Below, piece by piece: positions 18,893 through 28,695 of a stretch of DNA of 32,149 nucleotides. The notes below the pieces were generated by a model. It was given only the letters and a program-made list of their open reading frames with translations. It was not told where the DNA came from and ran no database searches. Where the stretch lies: positions 1 to 32,149 of the forward strand of contig JPHH03000116.1 of assembly GCA_000750105.3 (NCBI GenBank), given 5' to 3'. This stretch comes from Tolypocladium sp. Sup5 PDA-1 (Eukaryota; Ascomycota; Sordariomycetes; Hypocreales; Ophiocordycipitaceae). Position 1 is the first letter of the stretch. Each line of letters begins with the position of its first letter. Position numbers and translations under genes: made by a program.

Positions 18893-19723
18893 ATGAAGCC
18901 AAGTGATGATTCACGTGTGGCACTCCTGCAAGTAGCTATTGCGGGGTATGTCCCTGGGCCTACAATTCTTAACGCTCTGGTAACTAAGTTGGAATAGGGC
19001 CTTCAACAGTGCAGACCTATCAGACGTCAAAATCCATCTGGGCACGTTGGAGTTTCCAGCTCACAGCCTCGTGCTGACAGCTCAGAGTAGATACTTCGAG
19101 ACTGCTTTCAAGAGCAAGTTTGAGGAAGGTGTGACGAGAGAGTTTCGGTACACCGATGGAAGCTTGCACGCCCACTGGAGGATGCTTGAATACATGTATA
19201 CTGGAGCCTATTCTGACGACCCCGTGCCATCATTGGATACGCAAGGCATGGTTTGACCCAACTTCCTGGACTCTAGATTAATTGCCACTTAGACGATGAT
19301 GAGTTGTTGAAGGACGTCAGGGTTTACGCCCTGGCAGACTACTTTATCGTCGAGGGGTTGAAAGACTATGCTTTGCAGAGATTCAGAAGCAAGATTCGCC
19401 AGTTGTGGGTGAGTGAAAAGTTTGTGGATTGCATCCGCGACATATATGACTCTACAAGCGATCCAAATTGCAGAATAAGGCAGGCTGTTGTTGAGATTGT
19501 ACGCAAAAAACTACCGTCAAAATACCACTGGTCTAGGATAATCATCTGTCAATCTCGGGCTCCTTATCATATTGCACCATCTGCCTTGTCTTGGGCCAGG
19601 TGGACCCTTCATTTTTTTTGGCTTGCCTCCGTCGAAGAGCCACCTCAACTGAGACGCACTTTTCAAAGCCGTCTGACCCCAACTGAGAGTCCTCTTCATC
19701 TTGTCGCAACTCTCCATCCCTGA
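18893..19723 (+). CDS. BTB/POZ domain protein with altered C-terminus
   Basis: Exons 18893-18945, 18998-19245 and 19293-19723 give 243 residues. The BTB fold is clear: SDVKIHLGTLEFPAHSLVL, SRYFETAFKSKFEEG, LEYMYTGAYSDD and then VYALADYFIVEGLKDYALQRF. BTB proteins dimerise and often serve as adaptors for Cullin-3 ligases. Fungal members of this short type are mostly uncharacterised. Intron 1 (52 nt) has GTATGT and a TAACTAA branch site. Intron 2 (47 nt) keeps phase only with a GC donor, CAAG|GCATGG, and a CTTAG acceptor. After EIVRKKLPSKYH (about 19530) the sequence no longer looks like a BTB C-terminus and runs into unrelated sequence, so the last 65 residues may be a replaced or truncated end. 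Confidence 0.75.
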
Positions 19724-19764
19724 ACAACAACCAATATAGCTACGGTGACTAGTACCTGAGCGCT

Positions 19765-20245
19765 GAGGCTCAGGACGATCCAAGGCTCTGGTTAGCTCTG
19801 CCGTATATGAACAACACCCGAACCATGTAAGTCATCGCCACTAAACCAATCCAATAGCGGCTGGGCCGCCAGCATACTAGCAGTTCTGCCTTGCAATGTC
19901 GACATTGCGAGGCAAGAAATATTGAAGATTGCCGAGGTCGCCGATCCAGACGGCACCATAACTATGGGAGTCTTGACCAAGCCAGATCTTACCACAGAGG
20001 CGGCTACCCGTGCGGCGGTCATGGATCTACTCATGGGCAAACGCAGCAACCTCAAGCTCGGTTACTTCATCGGAAATAACCGCAGCGCGCGGACGACAAC
20101 ACATCGACCGTTGCCTAGCGCGCCGCTTCTGACAAAGGCTTTTTTATGGCGCCGCCTTGGGCTAGCGCTAGTGAACGGTGGGTGTGGTAAGCCTTGAAAG
20201 AAAAGCTCCGTCACCTGCTCACCACGAAGGCGAAAAGGGCGCGAA
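19765..20245 (+). pseudogene. Dynamin-family GTPase fragment
   Basis: The segment matches the middle of a dynamin/Mx-like GTPase domain. A short block ending MNNTRTI is joined over an intact-looking 46-nt intron (19827-19872, GTAAGT to CGCCAG) to ILAVLPCNVDIARQEILKIA, ADPDGTITMGVLTKPDL (G4 motif TKPD at about 19980) and RSNLKLGYFI. A frameshift near 20085 moves the frame, after which SDKGFFMAPPWAS and LKEKLRHLL are recognisable but interrupted by TAG (20116-20118) and TAA (20188-20190). The P-loop, switch regions, middle domain and GED are absent. LINE-derived sequence begins at about 20300. Confidence 0.75.
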
Positions 20246-20299
20246 CAGGTTCCTTGTACCTGCATTTGCACATCTTGCCTCCTGTCACCAGAAGGTCCT

Positions 20300-20936
20300 T
20301 CGTTGTCACGAGATACATATGCATGCGACCTTTACAACATAAAAGCATCAGAGACCCAGCAGTGCGCATGGGGGCAAGCGAGAGAGACGGTCGACCACTT
20401 CCTGTTCCAGTGCAGGAAATGGACGGCACACCGAGCCGAGATGCTGCAGTGCACCAAGACACAAAGAGGAAACTTATCGTTCTATCTGGGTGGAAAGTCA
20501 CCATCCGACGACGCAAAGTGGACACCAAATATGGAAGCAGTCCGCGCGACGATACGATTTGCGATAGCCACAGGCCGACTCGACAACAAGCAACGGTGAA
20601 ACAAGATCGCAACACGTTATCCGCCCTTCTTTACTAATCCACCCCACATCAAACACCTCATGCCATGAACAGCAGGCACCGCTTCAGCCGCCGTAGATAG
20701 GACGCTGAACACTTGTAGAATGACCTTCAAGCCAGCTTGCTAATCATACAAAAACACACGAGACCCCGCAGAGAGACGGAAAATGAGGAAACAAAAGCAG
20801 AAAGGGGACGCTGTATGGGCTTTTAGGAGGTCATGACAGAGCTTGGGAACCGGAAATGTACAATAGCAAATCGTGCCCTATTGGCTGAGAGCCACCGGGT
20901 GGAATAAATTGTGTGTGTGTGTGTATGTGTGTGTAT
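20300..20936 (+). mobile_element. 5'-truncated Tad1-like LINE, 3' end
   Basis: Residues at 20303-20602 match the C-terminus of a fungal LINE ORF2: a knuckle segment ETQQCAWGQARETVDHFLFQC and then GGKSPSDD and RATIRFAIATGRLD. The second knuckle cysteine is replaced by Trp. The 3' untranslated part (20603-20908) is the reverse complement, with divergence, of 25575-25900. It ends in a (GT)n tail at 20909-20936. Five-prime truncation and a simple-sequence tail are typical of target-primed reverse transcription. The insertion lies at the end of the dynamin fragment. Confidence 0.8.
20909..20936 (+). repeat. (GT)n microsatellite, LINE 3' tail
   Basis: This is a GT-rich run with occasional AT units. 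The same tail in reverse orientation ends the minus-strand LINE at 25557-25572, so the run belongs to the element rather than to the host site. Confidence 0.8.
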
Positions 20937-20959
20937 GTATGCATGCGGTCTCTCAGAGT

Positions 20960-21400
20960 CGACAATACGCCCTGAGTGTAGCCGTGAAGCCTGCAGAATC
21001 TCCAGCGAGTCAAGAAACGGGCGGCTTCGGGTAAGAGCCAGATGCCAAAGTTCGTCTATGGTCGCCTTGTGCGTAGAAGGTAGCCGACGTATTGTAGCGC
21101 TCCACTCACGTCTAGAAGCGCCTCATCTGAATGAACTCAACAAGCCCTTCACGATGTGGGCTACAAGACGGCTCTTAGACTCTTATCTTAGAACCAATCA
21201 GCAGGCCCCTCTACTGCTATGCGGTGTATTGCCGCGTAGTTGTAATCCTGCCACTGGATCTGACCAAGATTGGATGAGGGAAGAGACAAAAAGATAACAA
21301 TGAGACGGGAACCACATGGTCATCTTCTTCTAGAAGAATGATACAGTACGTCACTCCCCAATCTTGCAGCTGCACGATGATCATGTTATAGTCAGCTGCT
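20960..21400. repeat. Diverged direct repeat, copy 1
   Basis: This stretch aligns collinearly with copy 2 at a constant offset of about 828 bases. Shared words include AGAGCCAGAT, GTCTATG.TCGCC, CTACAAGACGGC/CCACAAAGCGGC and GAAGAATGATACA. Most differences are transitions. It begins directly after the LINE tail, so the LINE probably inserted into this copy. A minus-strand frame (21735-21217) overlaps copy 1 and the spacer with protein-like composition, so the repeat may come from a coding element. Confidence 0.65.
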
Positions 21401-21577
21401 CGTCGTGCGTCGAGCACACTCGAGCCCGTGGCCGCAGTTGGATTCCGGTGGAAGTCTGCGAGGGCGTCAACTTGTCGATTCATCGACTTACCATCGCCGG
21501 GATTGCCGCACGCTGCGAAGGTCAAGAAATAGACACTCGACCAGCTATTGTCTAAGGGAACAAATGGCCAACATCGC

Positions 21578-22240
21578 TGGGACCCACAAAGTCTGAAAGT
21601 GGACAGGACTAACTCTGGATAGTCTCCCTGGCAAGCCTCACGTAAAACTGTCTCGTCCGATTGGACTAAACGGGCCATAGAGTCTTCAAGAGGTAGTGAA
21701 TGGACAGTGGCCCTGGGAGTGCCAATAGTCAACAAGCAGACAGTGGATCGTCACGGCCATTGAGAAGCATCAGACGGGCATATTTTCTGTGGGCAAACGG
21801 CAGCGTAGACATGGACAGCCGCGACCTTCTCACCGAGTCAAAGAAGGAACAGCCACTGGCGAGAGCCAGATATCCAAGTTACGTCTATGATCGCCGCGGT
21901 GTAGGGGACAGCCGGCGATTTGCAGCCCTACATTCCCGCTTCAAATCGGAAACACTCAACCAGCCTCTCACAACAGGAGCCACAAAGCGGCACTTGGCCT
22001 CTGACTTAGGTCCACACAGGCATATGTCGGTTCTTGTATGTTGTATATTGCTGTAGCGTCCTGATCGTGTTATTGACGCTACCGAAACGCAATGAGAGGA
22101 GCGGCAAGAAGAGGACAATGAGGCGCGGATATCCGCAGGTTCACGTAGCCATCATTCGGGAAGAATGATACACACGGCGCTTCCCAAAGTTGCAGTCGCG
22201 TGTGATCGTGTTGTAAACAACCGTTCGTCTTGCGACCGGT
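21578..22240. repeat. Diverged direct repeat, copy 2 and its left part
   Basis: The right portion (21788-22240) matches copy 1. The left portion (21578-21740) matches 5426-5600 elsewhere in the window. The full repeat is therefore at least 660 bases, with copy 1 lacking its left part because of the LINE. No terminal repeats are visible by eye. Confidence 0.6.
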
Positions 22241-22341
22241 TCTCTTGACGGTGCGAACAGGGGGCCAAACCCTGGCCATTCAGAAACCTTAGTTCCAATC
22301 AACTTTGAATGCCGTCCGCGACGGTAATGCACAATCCCAAG

Positions 22342-22710
22342 TTAGCAGCGGCGATGACTCAACGCTCGCAAGTCATCTTTTAGACAAATCGTGAAGGACA
22401 AAACAGTGCCAGTTTCAAGGAGTTGACTTGGCTCCATGTCGTATCCCACCCAAGGCCGAGGCCGCACTTTAATTGTGAATTGAATTCTGGGAGGGTATTC
22501 ACTGGGAGCCAAGTGGAAAGCCAACGGGAAAGAGCGATTACACCGAACAAACTTCTCGCGTTGTTTTCTACATACTTCAATCAATCGAACGTACGGTACT
22601 GTACAATAGCAATCAGATATGCCGCATCCGTGTGAGCACGATGCCGGAGAGAAGGTCACGGCGAGTTGATCGAGGCAATCATCAACAGGCCGCGGTGATA
22701 AGAAAGCCAA
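22342..22710 (-). CDS. Possible small hypothetical protein
   Basis: This is a 122-codon frame with several cysteines in its first third (CSHGCGISDCYC) and a hydrophobic/charged C-terminal half (IQFTIKVRPRPWVGYDMEPSQLLETGTVL). There is no signal peptide, splice support or family. It may be real or chance. Confidence 0.25.
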   Translation of the reverse strand: MAFLSPRPVDDCLDQLAVTFSPASCSHGCGISDCYCTVPYVRLIEVCRKQREKFVRCNRSFPLAFHLAPSEYPPRIQFTIKVRPRPWVGYDMEPSQLLETGTVLSFTICLKDDLRALSHRRC

Positions 22711-22798
22711 ATTCTAGTATGATGACGCCAGCGATACTTGACGGCTTTAGGTTTTTCTCAAGTGCCATATGCTGTACCAGTACAGGAATCGAGTCCCT

Positions 22799-23706
22799 CT
22801 AGTAATTGTACTCATTCGGCATGTGCCGGTTGTTTTCGCGCTTGCGGGCAATGCCCCTCCGCCTGCAACTCAGCTCTTCCTTCATGATAATGGGTATTGC
22901 CAAGGGCATAAATTGAACACTTCGATTGACTCCGCCGGGCCGAGCGTGCCTCTTACGATGTTGATTGAGATTATCCTGGCGGTTGAACTGGTCTTTGCCG
23001 CAGAACTCGCACGTAAACCGGTTTGGTCCCTCATTGTGAGCTCTGAGACAAAGGTTAAGTTCGTACCGATTTGAAAAAGGTTGCCATAAGTTACAAGCAT
23101 TACTCACGTTTGTTTGTGACGCTTGAGATGTTCGATTCGCCGGAAAGCCTTGGAGCAGCCAACATAGTTACATGTCCACAACTCCTGGTGCTTGGCATCA
23201 AACGCTGTCTTGCAGCGCTTGACGGGATAATTCCCTGTACTCCGTTGGTCCCCTTTGACCTCGGGGCTATCATTTCCTCCAGAGTTTTGCCCATTTTGGG
23301 CACGAAACACTGAAGGCGAGACTGATGGTCGAAGAAGATACTGCTCCTGGCTTGAATGGGAGTGCGTTTCGGACCCAGATACTTCAGGACTTGAGACATG
23401 AATAGTCTTAGGATATGAGGATGATACAGGGTTGTCATTCGTGAAGGTAGATTTTGATGACAGAAGAGATGTATCGGACCAGCAGGACTGGCCCGTTGAA
23501 TCCGACTTGTCAGATGTTGAGTCCGTACTGCTACGTGGCAAGCTGGAGCCCTCCAAAAAAGAGCCTTCTTGAGAGATATATAAGCAGCTCTGTAGAGCAA
23601 GGTCCGTTTCGAGTCCTTGCGTATTGTTTGGGACGGTCATGATTTCTGCATTCTCCGTAAACATGCTGAGGAAGTCCGCCGAAGAGAGTGTCCTATGCAA
23701 CTTCAT
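22799..23706 (-). CDS. Two-finger C2H2 zinc-finger transcription factor
   Basis: Exons 23706-23108 and 23042-22799 are joined across a 65-nt intron (GTGAGT donor, CTTAAC branch, CTCAG acceptor, phase 2), giving 280 residues. Finger 1 is CNYVGCSKAFRRIEHLKRHK with zinc ligands C179, C184, H197 and H202. Finger 2 is CEFCGKDQFNRQDNLNQHRK with C211, C214, H228 and H232. The intron falls exactly between the fingers, and the linker AHNEGPNRF replaces the usual TGEKP. Residues 1-160 are Ser/Thr-rich and disordered, as in activation regions. The C-terminus is basic (SCRRRGIARKR). I infer a nuclear DNA-binding regulator. Two adjacent fingers with FRR..HLKRH occur in fungal developmental and stress regulators, but the target genes cannot be named. 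Confidence 0.85.
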
Positions 23707-25179
23707 CGCGTCAAAATTGGTGAAGTCCTGCTTCGTGATGTCCGTCTGCTGTTCAGCTTCGGCATTGTTTGTCGTTTAGACTGCATGTGTCGCGGCGGTA
23801 ACAACCCGCCCACCGCTGTTAACGAAATGGCTCACCTCTTGCTTTATGATGTGAGTTACACAGGTAGATGCTTTGCAAAGTGCGGTTCACATAATTCTAC
23901 TTCAGGTCAGGCAAGCTACGTTGTAGCGCTATGATGAAAGCTAGGTGAATCGATATACTGCGGGCAACCGCGAGGATGAGGAGAGATGAGTGGAGATTGA
24001 TTTGCTTGCTCCTCGTGAAATCGGTGACTGCGTTTTCTATACTTAGTAAAATTTCTTCTTGACGTTCCGCAAACTCAAGAGAACGATATTGGAAGCAACC
24101 GTAATGACTTCAGAGCAGGATGCTGCCAAACTGGTCAACGTCTGGGGTGGTCAAATAGCGGACGTAGGGGAATGGTCCGTGACATGCATACGAGGAGAGC
24201 CGAACGAGCAGCAGAATATGCGCCTTTATATTGATAGCATCGGCTGTATGTCTTAGCAACAAGTGTTGAACCGATCCTGCAACATTGGGGGCATGAGAAA
24301 AAATGCTGGAGGCGGTCGATCAGGTGTTCGAGAGTAGCTGGTATTAACGCACGGGATCCGCACCCTCTCAGTGAGTCTAGACTTCATTTGTTAGGGCCAT
24401 TCAAAGCATCCTGATAGAAGTACGTAAAGTATCCTGATAGAAGTTCGTTCACGGAACGGATTGCGGAAGAAAGAGTTATTGTTATCTCTGCCGTTACTCT
24501 GTGACACACTGCATGCAACATGTCTCGCAACGTTCCTCGCCAGGCTCCCATACCAAGGTGCCTTTCCCATTCCTCCCAACCGTCTCCACAACGAGCTATT
24601 TCGCCTCCTCGTACACCCATGGGTTACTTCTCATGCGGTTCTCATTGGGTAGAGACCTAGCGGAAAGGGGTTGCCTGCTCCTACTCTTTGCACAGGCCAG
24701 CCTAACAGTTCTCCTTAACCAATAGCGACCTACATAGACGCACATCCGTCACTGAGCTGCAGGTTTGTAAAGTCCCGCCTTACCAAAGCATCATCCCGCC
24801 GTAGTAGTCTTGCAGCGCGTCTGCCCCCTGAGCGAAAAACTCTAGGATGAAGCCTGCGCCACTTCGTACCAAACAGGCGTCACAACGCTCATGGTGTCCT
24901 GGATGAGATCTGATCTGAGGCAAGTCATGGTTGGGACGCCGGCTTTGTCAGAGCCACGCGAGACTCCACGGTGCCAGCTGACCTCCGCCTCATCATGCGT
25001 TGTTGCGATCCAGGTTTAGTTGGGGATGATCGGGGCCCACTTGAATGTTGTTACTTACGCCGGCCGTCTAGGGCAGGCTGAAGGGGCGCATATCCACTAG
25101 TCGGTTCGAGGGTTTCCTCAATACTTTGTGTTGTGCACATCGTTCTCGCATTCGAAATATCCTACATAAGGCTCAGCAG
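23707..25179. other. Intergenic region, no supported gene
   Basis: The part next to 23706 serves as promoter of the zinc-finger gene. Short frames at 24059-24256, 24384-24725 and around 25000 overlap on both strands and show no domain or splice support. I see no RNA gene. The stretch ends at an older LINE fragment. Confidence 0.4.
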
Positions 25180-25556
25180 AGCAGTGTCACAGCCACAAAT
25201 GACTCCCGGACTGCTGATGTACATATCCGCTTCTTAAGCTTTGTCCTGGTCTCCTGAAAGCCCATACATCGTCTAGTGTCTGCTTTTGTCTCCCCGCTTT
25301 CCATCTCGCTGTGGGATCTCGTGGGGTTAGTGGCAATTGACCTTGAAGCAATTCCTCCAAGTGCTCGGTTTCCCATCTTCGGCTGCTGAACTGTGTCCAT
25401 GGCACGAGGTGTTGGTATGTGGTTCGTCGTGGTAGTGGGTTTTGGGGTGGATGACAGGTTCCGCTAGTGCGGTTTATCTTTCGTCGAGTCGACATGTCGC
25501 TATAGCGAATTGTATGGTGGCGCGGACGGCTTCCATGTTCGGGGCCACGGTAGTAC
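25180..25556 (-). mobile_element. Older LINE 3'-end fragment
   Basis: On the minus strand this repeats, with divergence, the 3' end of the LINE at 25557-25900. TAAGCTTTGTCCTGGTCTCC, TCTCGCTGTGGGATCTCGTGGGGTTA and the ATGGCACGAGG words occur in the same order. At its coding end (25497-25540) it matches the RATIRFAIA codons. It stops where the tail of the second LINE begins, so the second element inserted into this one. Confidence 0.7.
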
Positions 25557-26890
25557 ACACACACAATTTATTCCGCCCGGTGGCCTGCCAGCCAATAGAG
25601 CCACTATTTGTTATTATACATGTCCATTTCCTAAGCTTTGCTGTGATCCCCTAACAGCCTATAGAGCGTCTACTACCAACTTTGTTTCTTCGTTTTCCAT
25701 CTCTCCGTGAGACCTCGTGGGGTTATGTATTGTTAGCGAGCTGGCTTGAAGGTTATTCTTCAAGTGTTCAGAGGCCTATCTACGGCGGCTGAAGCGGTGC
25801 CTGCTGTTCATGGCACGAGGGCTTTGATGTCGGGTAGGTTAGTAAGGAACGGCGGGTCAGATCGAGGCCCTCTTTCAACGTCCTGTTTAGTCAAGTCGGC
25901 CTATGGCTATTGCAAATCGTATCGTCGCGCAGGCTGCATCCATATTTGTGTCCACTTTGTGTCGTCTGCTGGTGACTTTCCTTCTAGGTAGAACGAAATA
26001 TTCCCTCTTTGAGTCTCGGTGCACTGCAAAATCTCGGCTCGGTGCGGTACCCAATTTCTGCAACGGAACAGGAAATGGTCGACCATCTCTCTCGCTTGGC
26101 CGCATGCGCACTGCACAGTCTCTACTGCTTTTACGTTGTAGAGGTGGCCGTTCAACCTCGCCATGCCCGTCCTGAGCTGCGCAGGACGCTCGCTTCTTTC
26201 CATGACAAACTGTCGTACAGCTGTCGAGCGTGTTTACCTGGTAATGTAGCATCGACTCTTTTCGAGTGTTTTCCGACATCATCTGGCAAGCATCTGTTCC
26301 TCTTATGTTGTGATAGTGTCCTGTTGAGCGTCGTCGACCGCATTCTGGGAAACTTTGTACCCAGAATAGCGCCTGCTGGGTAGCATCTCGCGCCTATTCT
26401 CTGGCCGCCTTCAGGAGTTCATGTTCGGGGCAGGCGGGTGCCCATACGGTCGCCACCGGGTTTCCTTTGTGTTTCAATACATCGATAGCGTCGTATATGC
26501 ATCCAACGTACTCTTGTCCGTATTTCTGGCGCGGATTTCGCAGTGTGAACACAACTGCTTGCTTGTCAGCATCACCAAGCTGCGGTACCTCAGGTCTGGC
26601 AGCCGCTTGAGCGCGTATGCCATGGCTGCCAGCTCCCCAGAGAACGGATTTTGTTCCGATCTCATGCCAAGTGTAAACGAAAACCGTTCAAGCTTTAGTC
26701 TCCCTTGCACCGATGCAGGAGCTCGATCACCGCACCAACTTCTACCACTCCATTTCGCGCCGAGCTGCTGACACGTACTGCCCAACCCAGATCTGCCCAC
26801 TAGCGGCTGGATTGAGTGTCGCCAATTCAATGCGAAATGTTTTCCCGCACAGACCACGTTTGTGGCCCTTGTGGCTTGGACAGTGCGAAG
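25557..26890 (-). mobile_element. Tad1-like LINE fragment with RNase H and zinc-knuckle region
   Basis: Read on the minus strand from 26890 downward, the element carries an RNase H-like segment (FSGELAAMAYALKRL, then NPRQKYGQEYVGCIYDAI and VWAPACPEHELLKAARE), then SMLHYQ..LDSCTTVCHGKKRASCAAQDGHGEV spread over shifted frames, then the knuckle CACGQAREMVDHFLFRC with all ligands, and RRYDLQ near the end. The reverse transcriptase is missing, so the element is 5'-truncated. It has frameshifts and an internal TAG. The 3' untranslated part ends in (CA)n on the plus strand (25557-25572). Confidence 0.8.
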
Positions 26891-26933
26891 CTAAATGAAA
26901 CGCGACGTGCTCTTGGAAGGTGGCACTAACATT

Positions 26934-27483
26934 TCATTTTTTGGACAACTTTTTATCCCTATTGATTCTAGATTTCTCGCAATAAATGCCAAATGATGGC
27001 CTGGAATGGCTCATTATCTTCGATGTCACGAAGGCCAACGAGGTTGCGAGAAGACCTTTCCCATATAATTGGAATAGCTTTGTCGTGATGACTCTCGCTT
27101 CCTGTTCCATAATCAAGTCCACTGTAGCCTAGCTCTTTCAAGTTGAAAGCCGATCCCACATAGTGCAGACCACGCTCACTCAGCGCTGGTCTTGCGTGGG
27201 ACTGGATTGGTTCGTCGCAAATGAGATCCTCTCGGATGCAGCACACGTCTGCACCGGAACCGGGGCGTTTAACTGCTTGCATCCGAGAGGATCCGCCAAA
27301 CGGACCCGCAACCTCGACGACGACAATTCTGGGACCCGGCCACCGGGATAGCAATGTAGGAAGTCCACAGTGGGTACCCGCGTAGCCGTAACAAGTATAA
27401 GTAGCCACCGTTCGCCCACTCTCGATTGTCGTTTGACGCTGAGTGATCTGTGGAATCAAATTTAACTTTACATCAACCACCAT
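26934..27483 (-). CDS. Hypothetical protein, possible
   Basis: A single 171-codon frame with protein-like blocks (CYGYAGTHCGLPTLLSRW, then PRIVVVEVAGPFGGSSR, then GSAFNLKELGYSGLDYG and PFQAIIWHLLREI) starts at an ATG at 27483. A perfect 16-base inverted repeat lies within it (27225-27240 and 27278-27293). No family, signal peptide or membrane segment is recognised. It sits between a LINE and the F-box/ankyrin gene, which is divergent, so both could use 27484-27696 as promoter. Confidence 0.4.
27225..27293. repeat. 16-base perfect inverted repeat
   Basis: The left arm 27225-27240 is GATCCTCTCGGATGCA. The right arm 27278-27293 is its exact reverse complement. The loop is 37 bases. It would form a stable hairpin in RNA from either strand. 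Confidence 0.85.
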
Positions 27484-27696
27484 GCCCTCATGATCTACCG
27501 ACCAACGTACTCAGCTCTAAATATTGTCCTTAGTAAGTCGCAGAGGGCGGAGGAAGAAGAAAAAGAAAAGATGAAATCAAGATGAGAATATAGCTAATAT
27601 TAACAGCTGCACTGCGCGAATTGTCTGCAACGCACGATCGAACATAGCACTTGCTCCCAACGTGGCACACGATCGAGTTATATAACGTACCCAGCC

Positions 27697-28695
27697 ATGC
27701 TCAATCAACTACCCTCCGAGCTGCTATTGCTTGTTGCAGAATTTTGCGACGACCAAACCTGCCAATCACTTATCCGAGTGAATAAAAGGTGCAAAGAAAC
27801 CATTACTAAGCTGCTTTACCGAGCTGCGCGTCTCCGAGATCCCTCTGTCGTCGGATGGGTTATTCGGTATTACGAACAGGAATGCGATATCCTGAAATTC
27901 CTCGAAAATACCCGAGCATATGGATTAGACTACAGCAAGTCGGAAAATCATAAAGGGATTACCGCAAACCCGCTCTTCGCCGCTGTTTCAAGGGGACTTC
28001 AGAAAGTCGTCTTGTTCCTGGCACAGTCTGTGGGCCTACCACTTCAGGATGAAACCCTCGTTCAAGAAGCTATAGAAGAAGGCCATATCGATGTTTTGCG
28101 GATATTGATTTACAACGGGGCATCACTCGAGCTCGAGTTTCGTGGCACACACGCTCTTCACTCGGCTGCAATTGCGGGGCACAAAGACACAGTAAGGTTC
28201 CTTGTACAAAACCTGAAAAACGACATCAACCTGCCAGATCGCGACGGCCATACACCACTATCATGTCTTTGCGCAGCCACTGGGCATCCACGCGTTCGGC
28301 GAATCATGGCCGCGTACCTTCTAAAACTTGGTGCAGCCGTTGATGTTGAGGAGATGGAGGATCACCGTCGTCCTCTACCTTGCGCTATCGCTTCAGGCTA
28401 CTTTCGAATAGCTTCCATGCTTTTGGAAGAAGGCGCCAATATCACAGAGGCAGCCAGTGTGAATGTTGGGAAAATGTTAAATCAGGATATTGAAAAACTA
28501 TTGGACCTGGATGAAACGGCCATTCCGGATGAGAGGATAAAGCATCGTGTAAGTTTCCTACAAACTTTTGGCAATAGGCTGGAAGGCGACGCATATGATG
28601 ACTTGGTATCAAAAATCACCGCATTTCTGTCACGTTTGGAGAAATGTTCGTATGAAAGAATGTTGGGAAAGGCCGGAGTCGCATGGTTGGGATGA
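27697..28695 (+). CDS. F-box protein with ankyrin repeats
   Basis: This is an intronless gene for 332 residues. Residues 1-45, LNQLPSELLLLVAEFC..QTCQSLIRVNKRCKE, form an F-box, the part that binds Skp1 in SCF ubiquitin ligases. Ankyrin-type repeats follow from about residue 90 to 250: NPLFAAVSRGLQKVVLFLAQ, EAIEEGHIDVLRILIYNGAS, HALHSAAIAGHKDTVRFLVQ, DGHTPLSCLC and LPCAIASGYFRIASMLLEEGA. The remainder is helical. The architecture suggests a substrate adaptor in which the ankyrins bind the target. Families of this kind are large and variable in filamentous ascomycetes. The frame is intact, with an ATG directly at the F-box. Confidence 0.85.
   Translation: MLNQLPSELLLLVAEFCDDQTCQSLIRVNKRCKETITKLLYRAARLRDPSVVGWVIRYYEQECDILKFLENTRAYGLDYSKSENHKGITANPLFAAVSRGLQKVVLFLAQSVGLPLQDETLVQEAIEEGHIDVLRILIYNGASLELEFRGTHALHSAAIAGHKDTVRFLVQNLKNDINLPDRDGHTPLSCLCAATGHPRVRRIMAAYLLKLGAAVDVEEMEDHRRPLPCAIASGYFRIASMLLEEGANITEAASVNVGKMLNQDIEKLLDLDETAIPDERIKHRVSFLQTFGNRLEGDAYDDLVSKITAFLSRLEKCSYERMLGKAGVAWLG

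Noticed and set aside
25095..25125. tRNA B-box-like GTCGGTTCGAGGG
   Set aside because: No matching A box, T-stem or acceptor stem is found around it.
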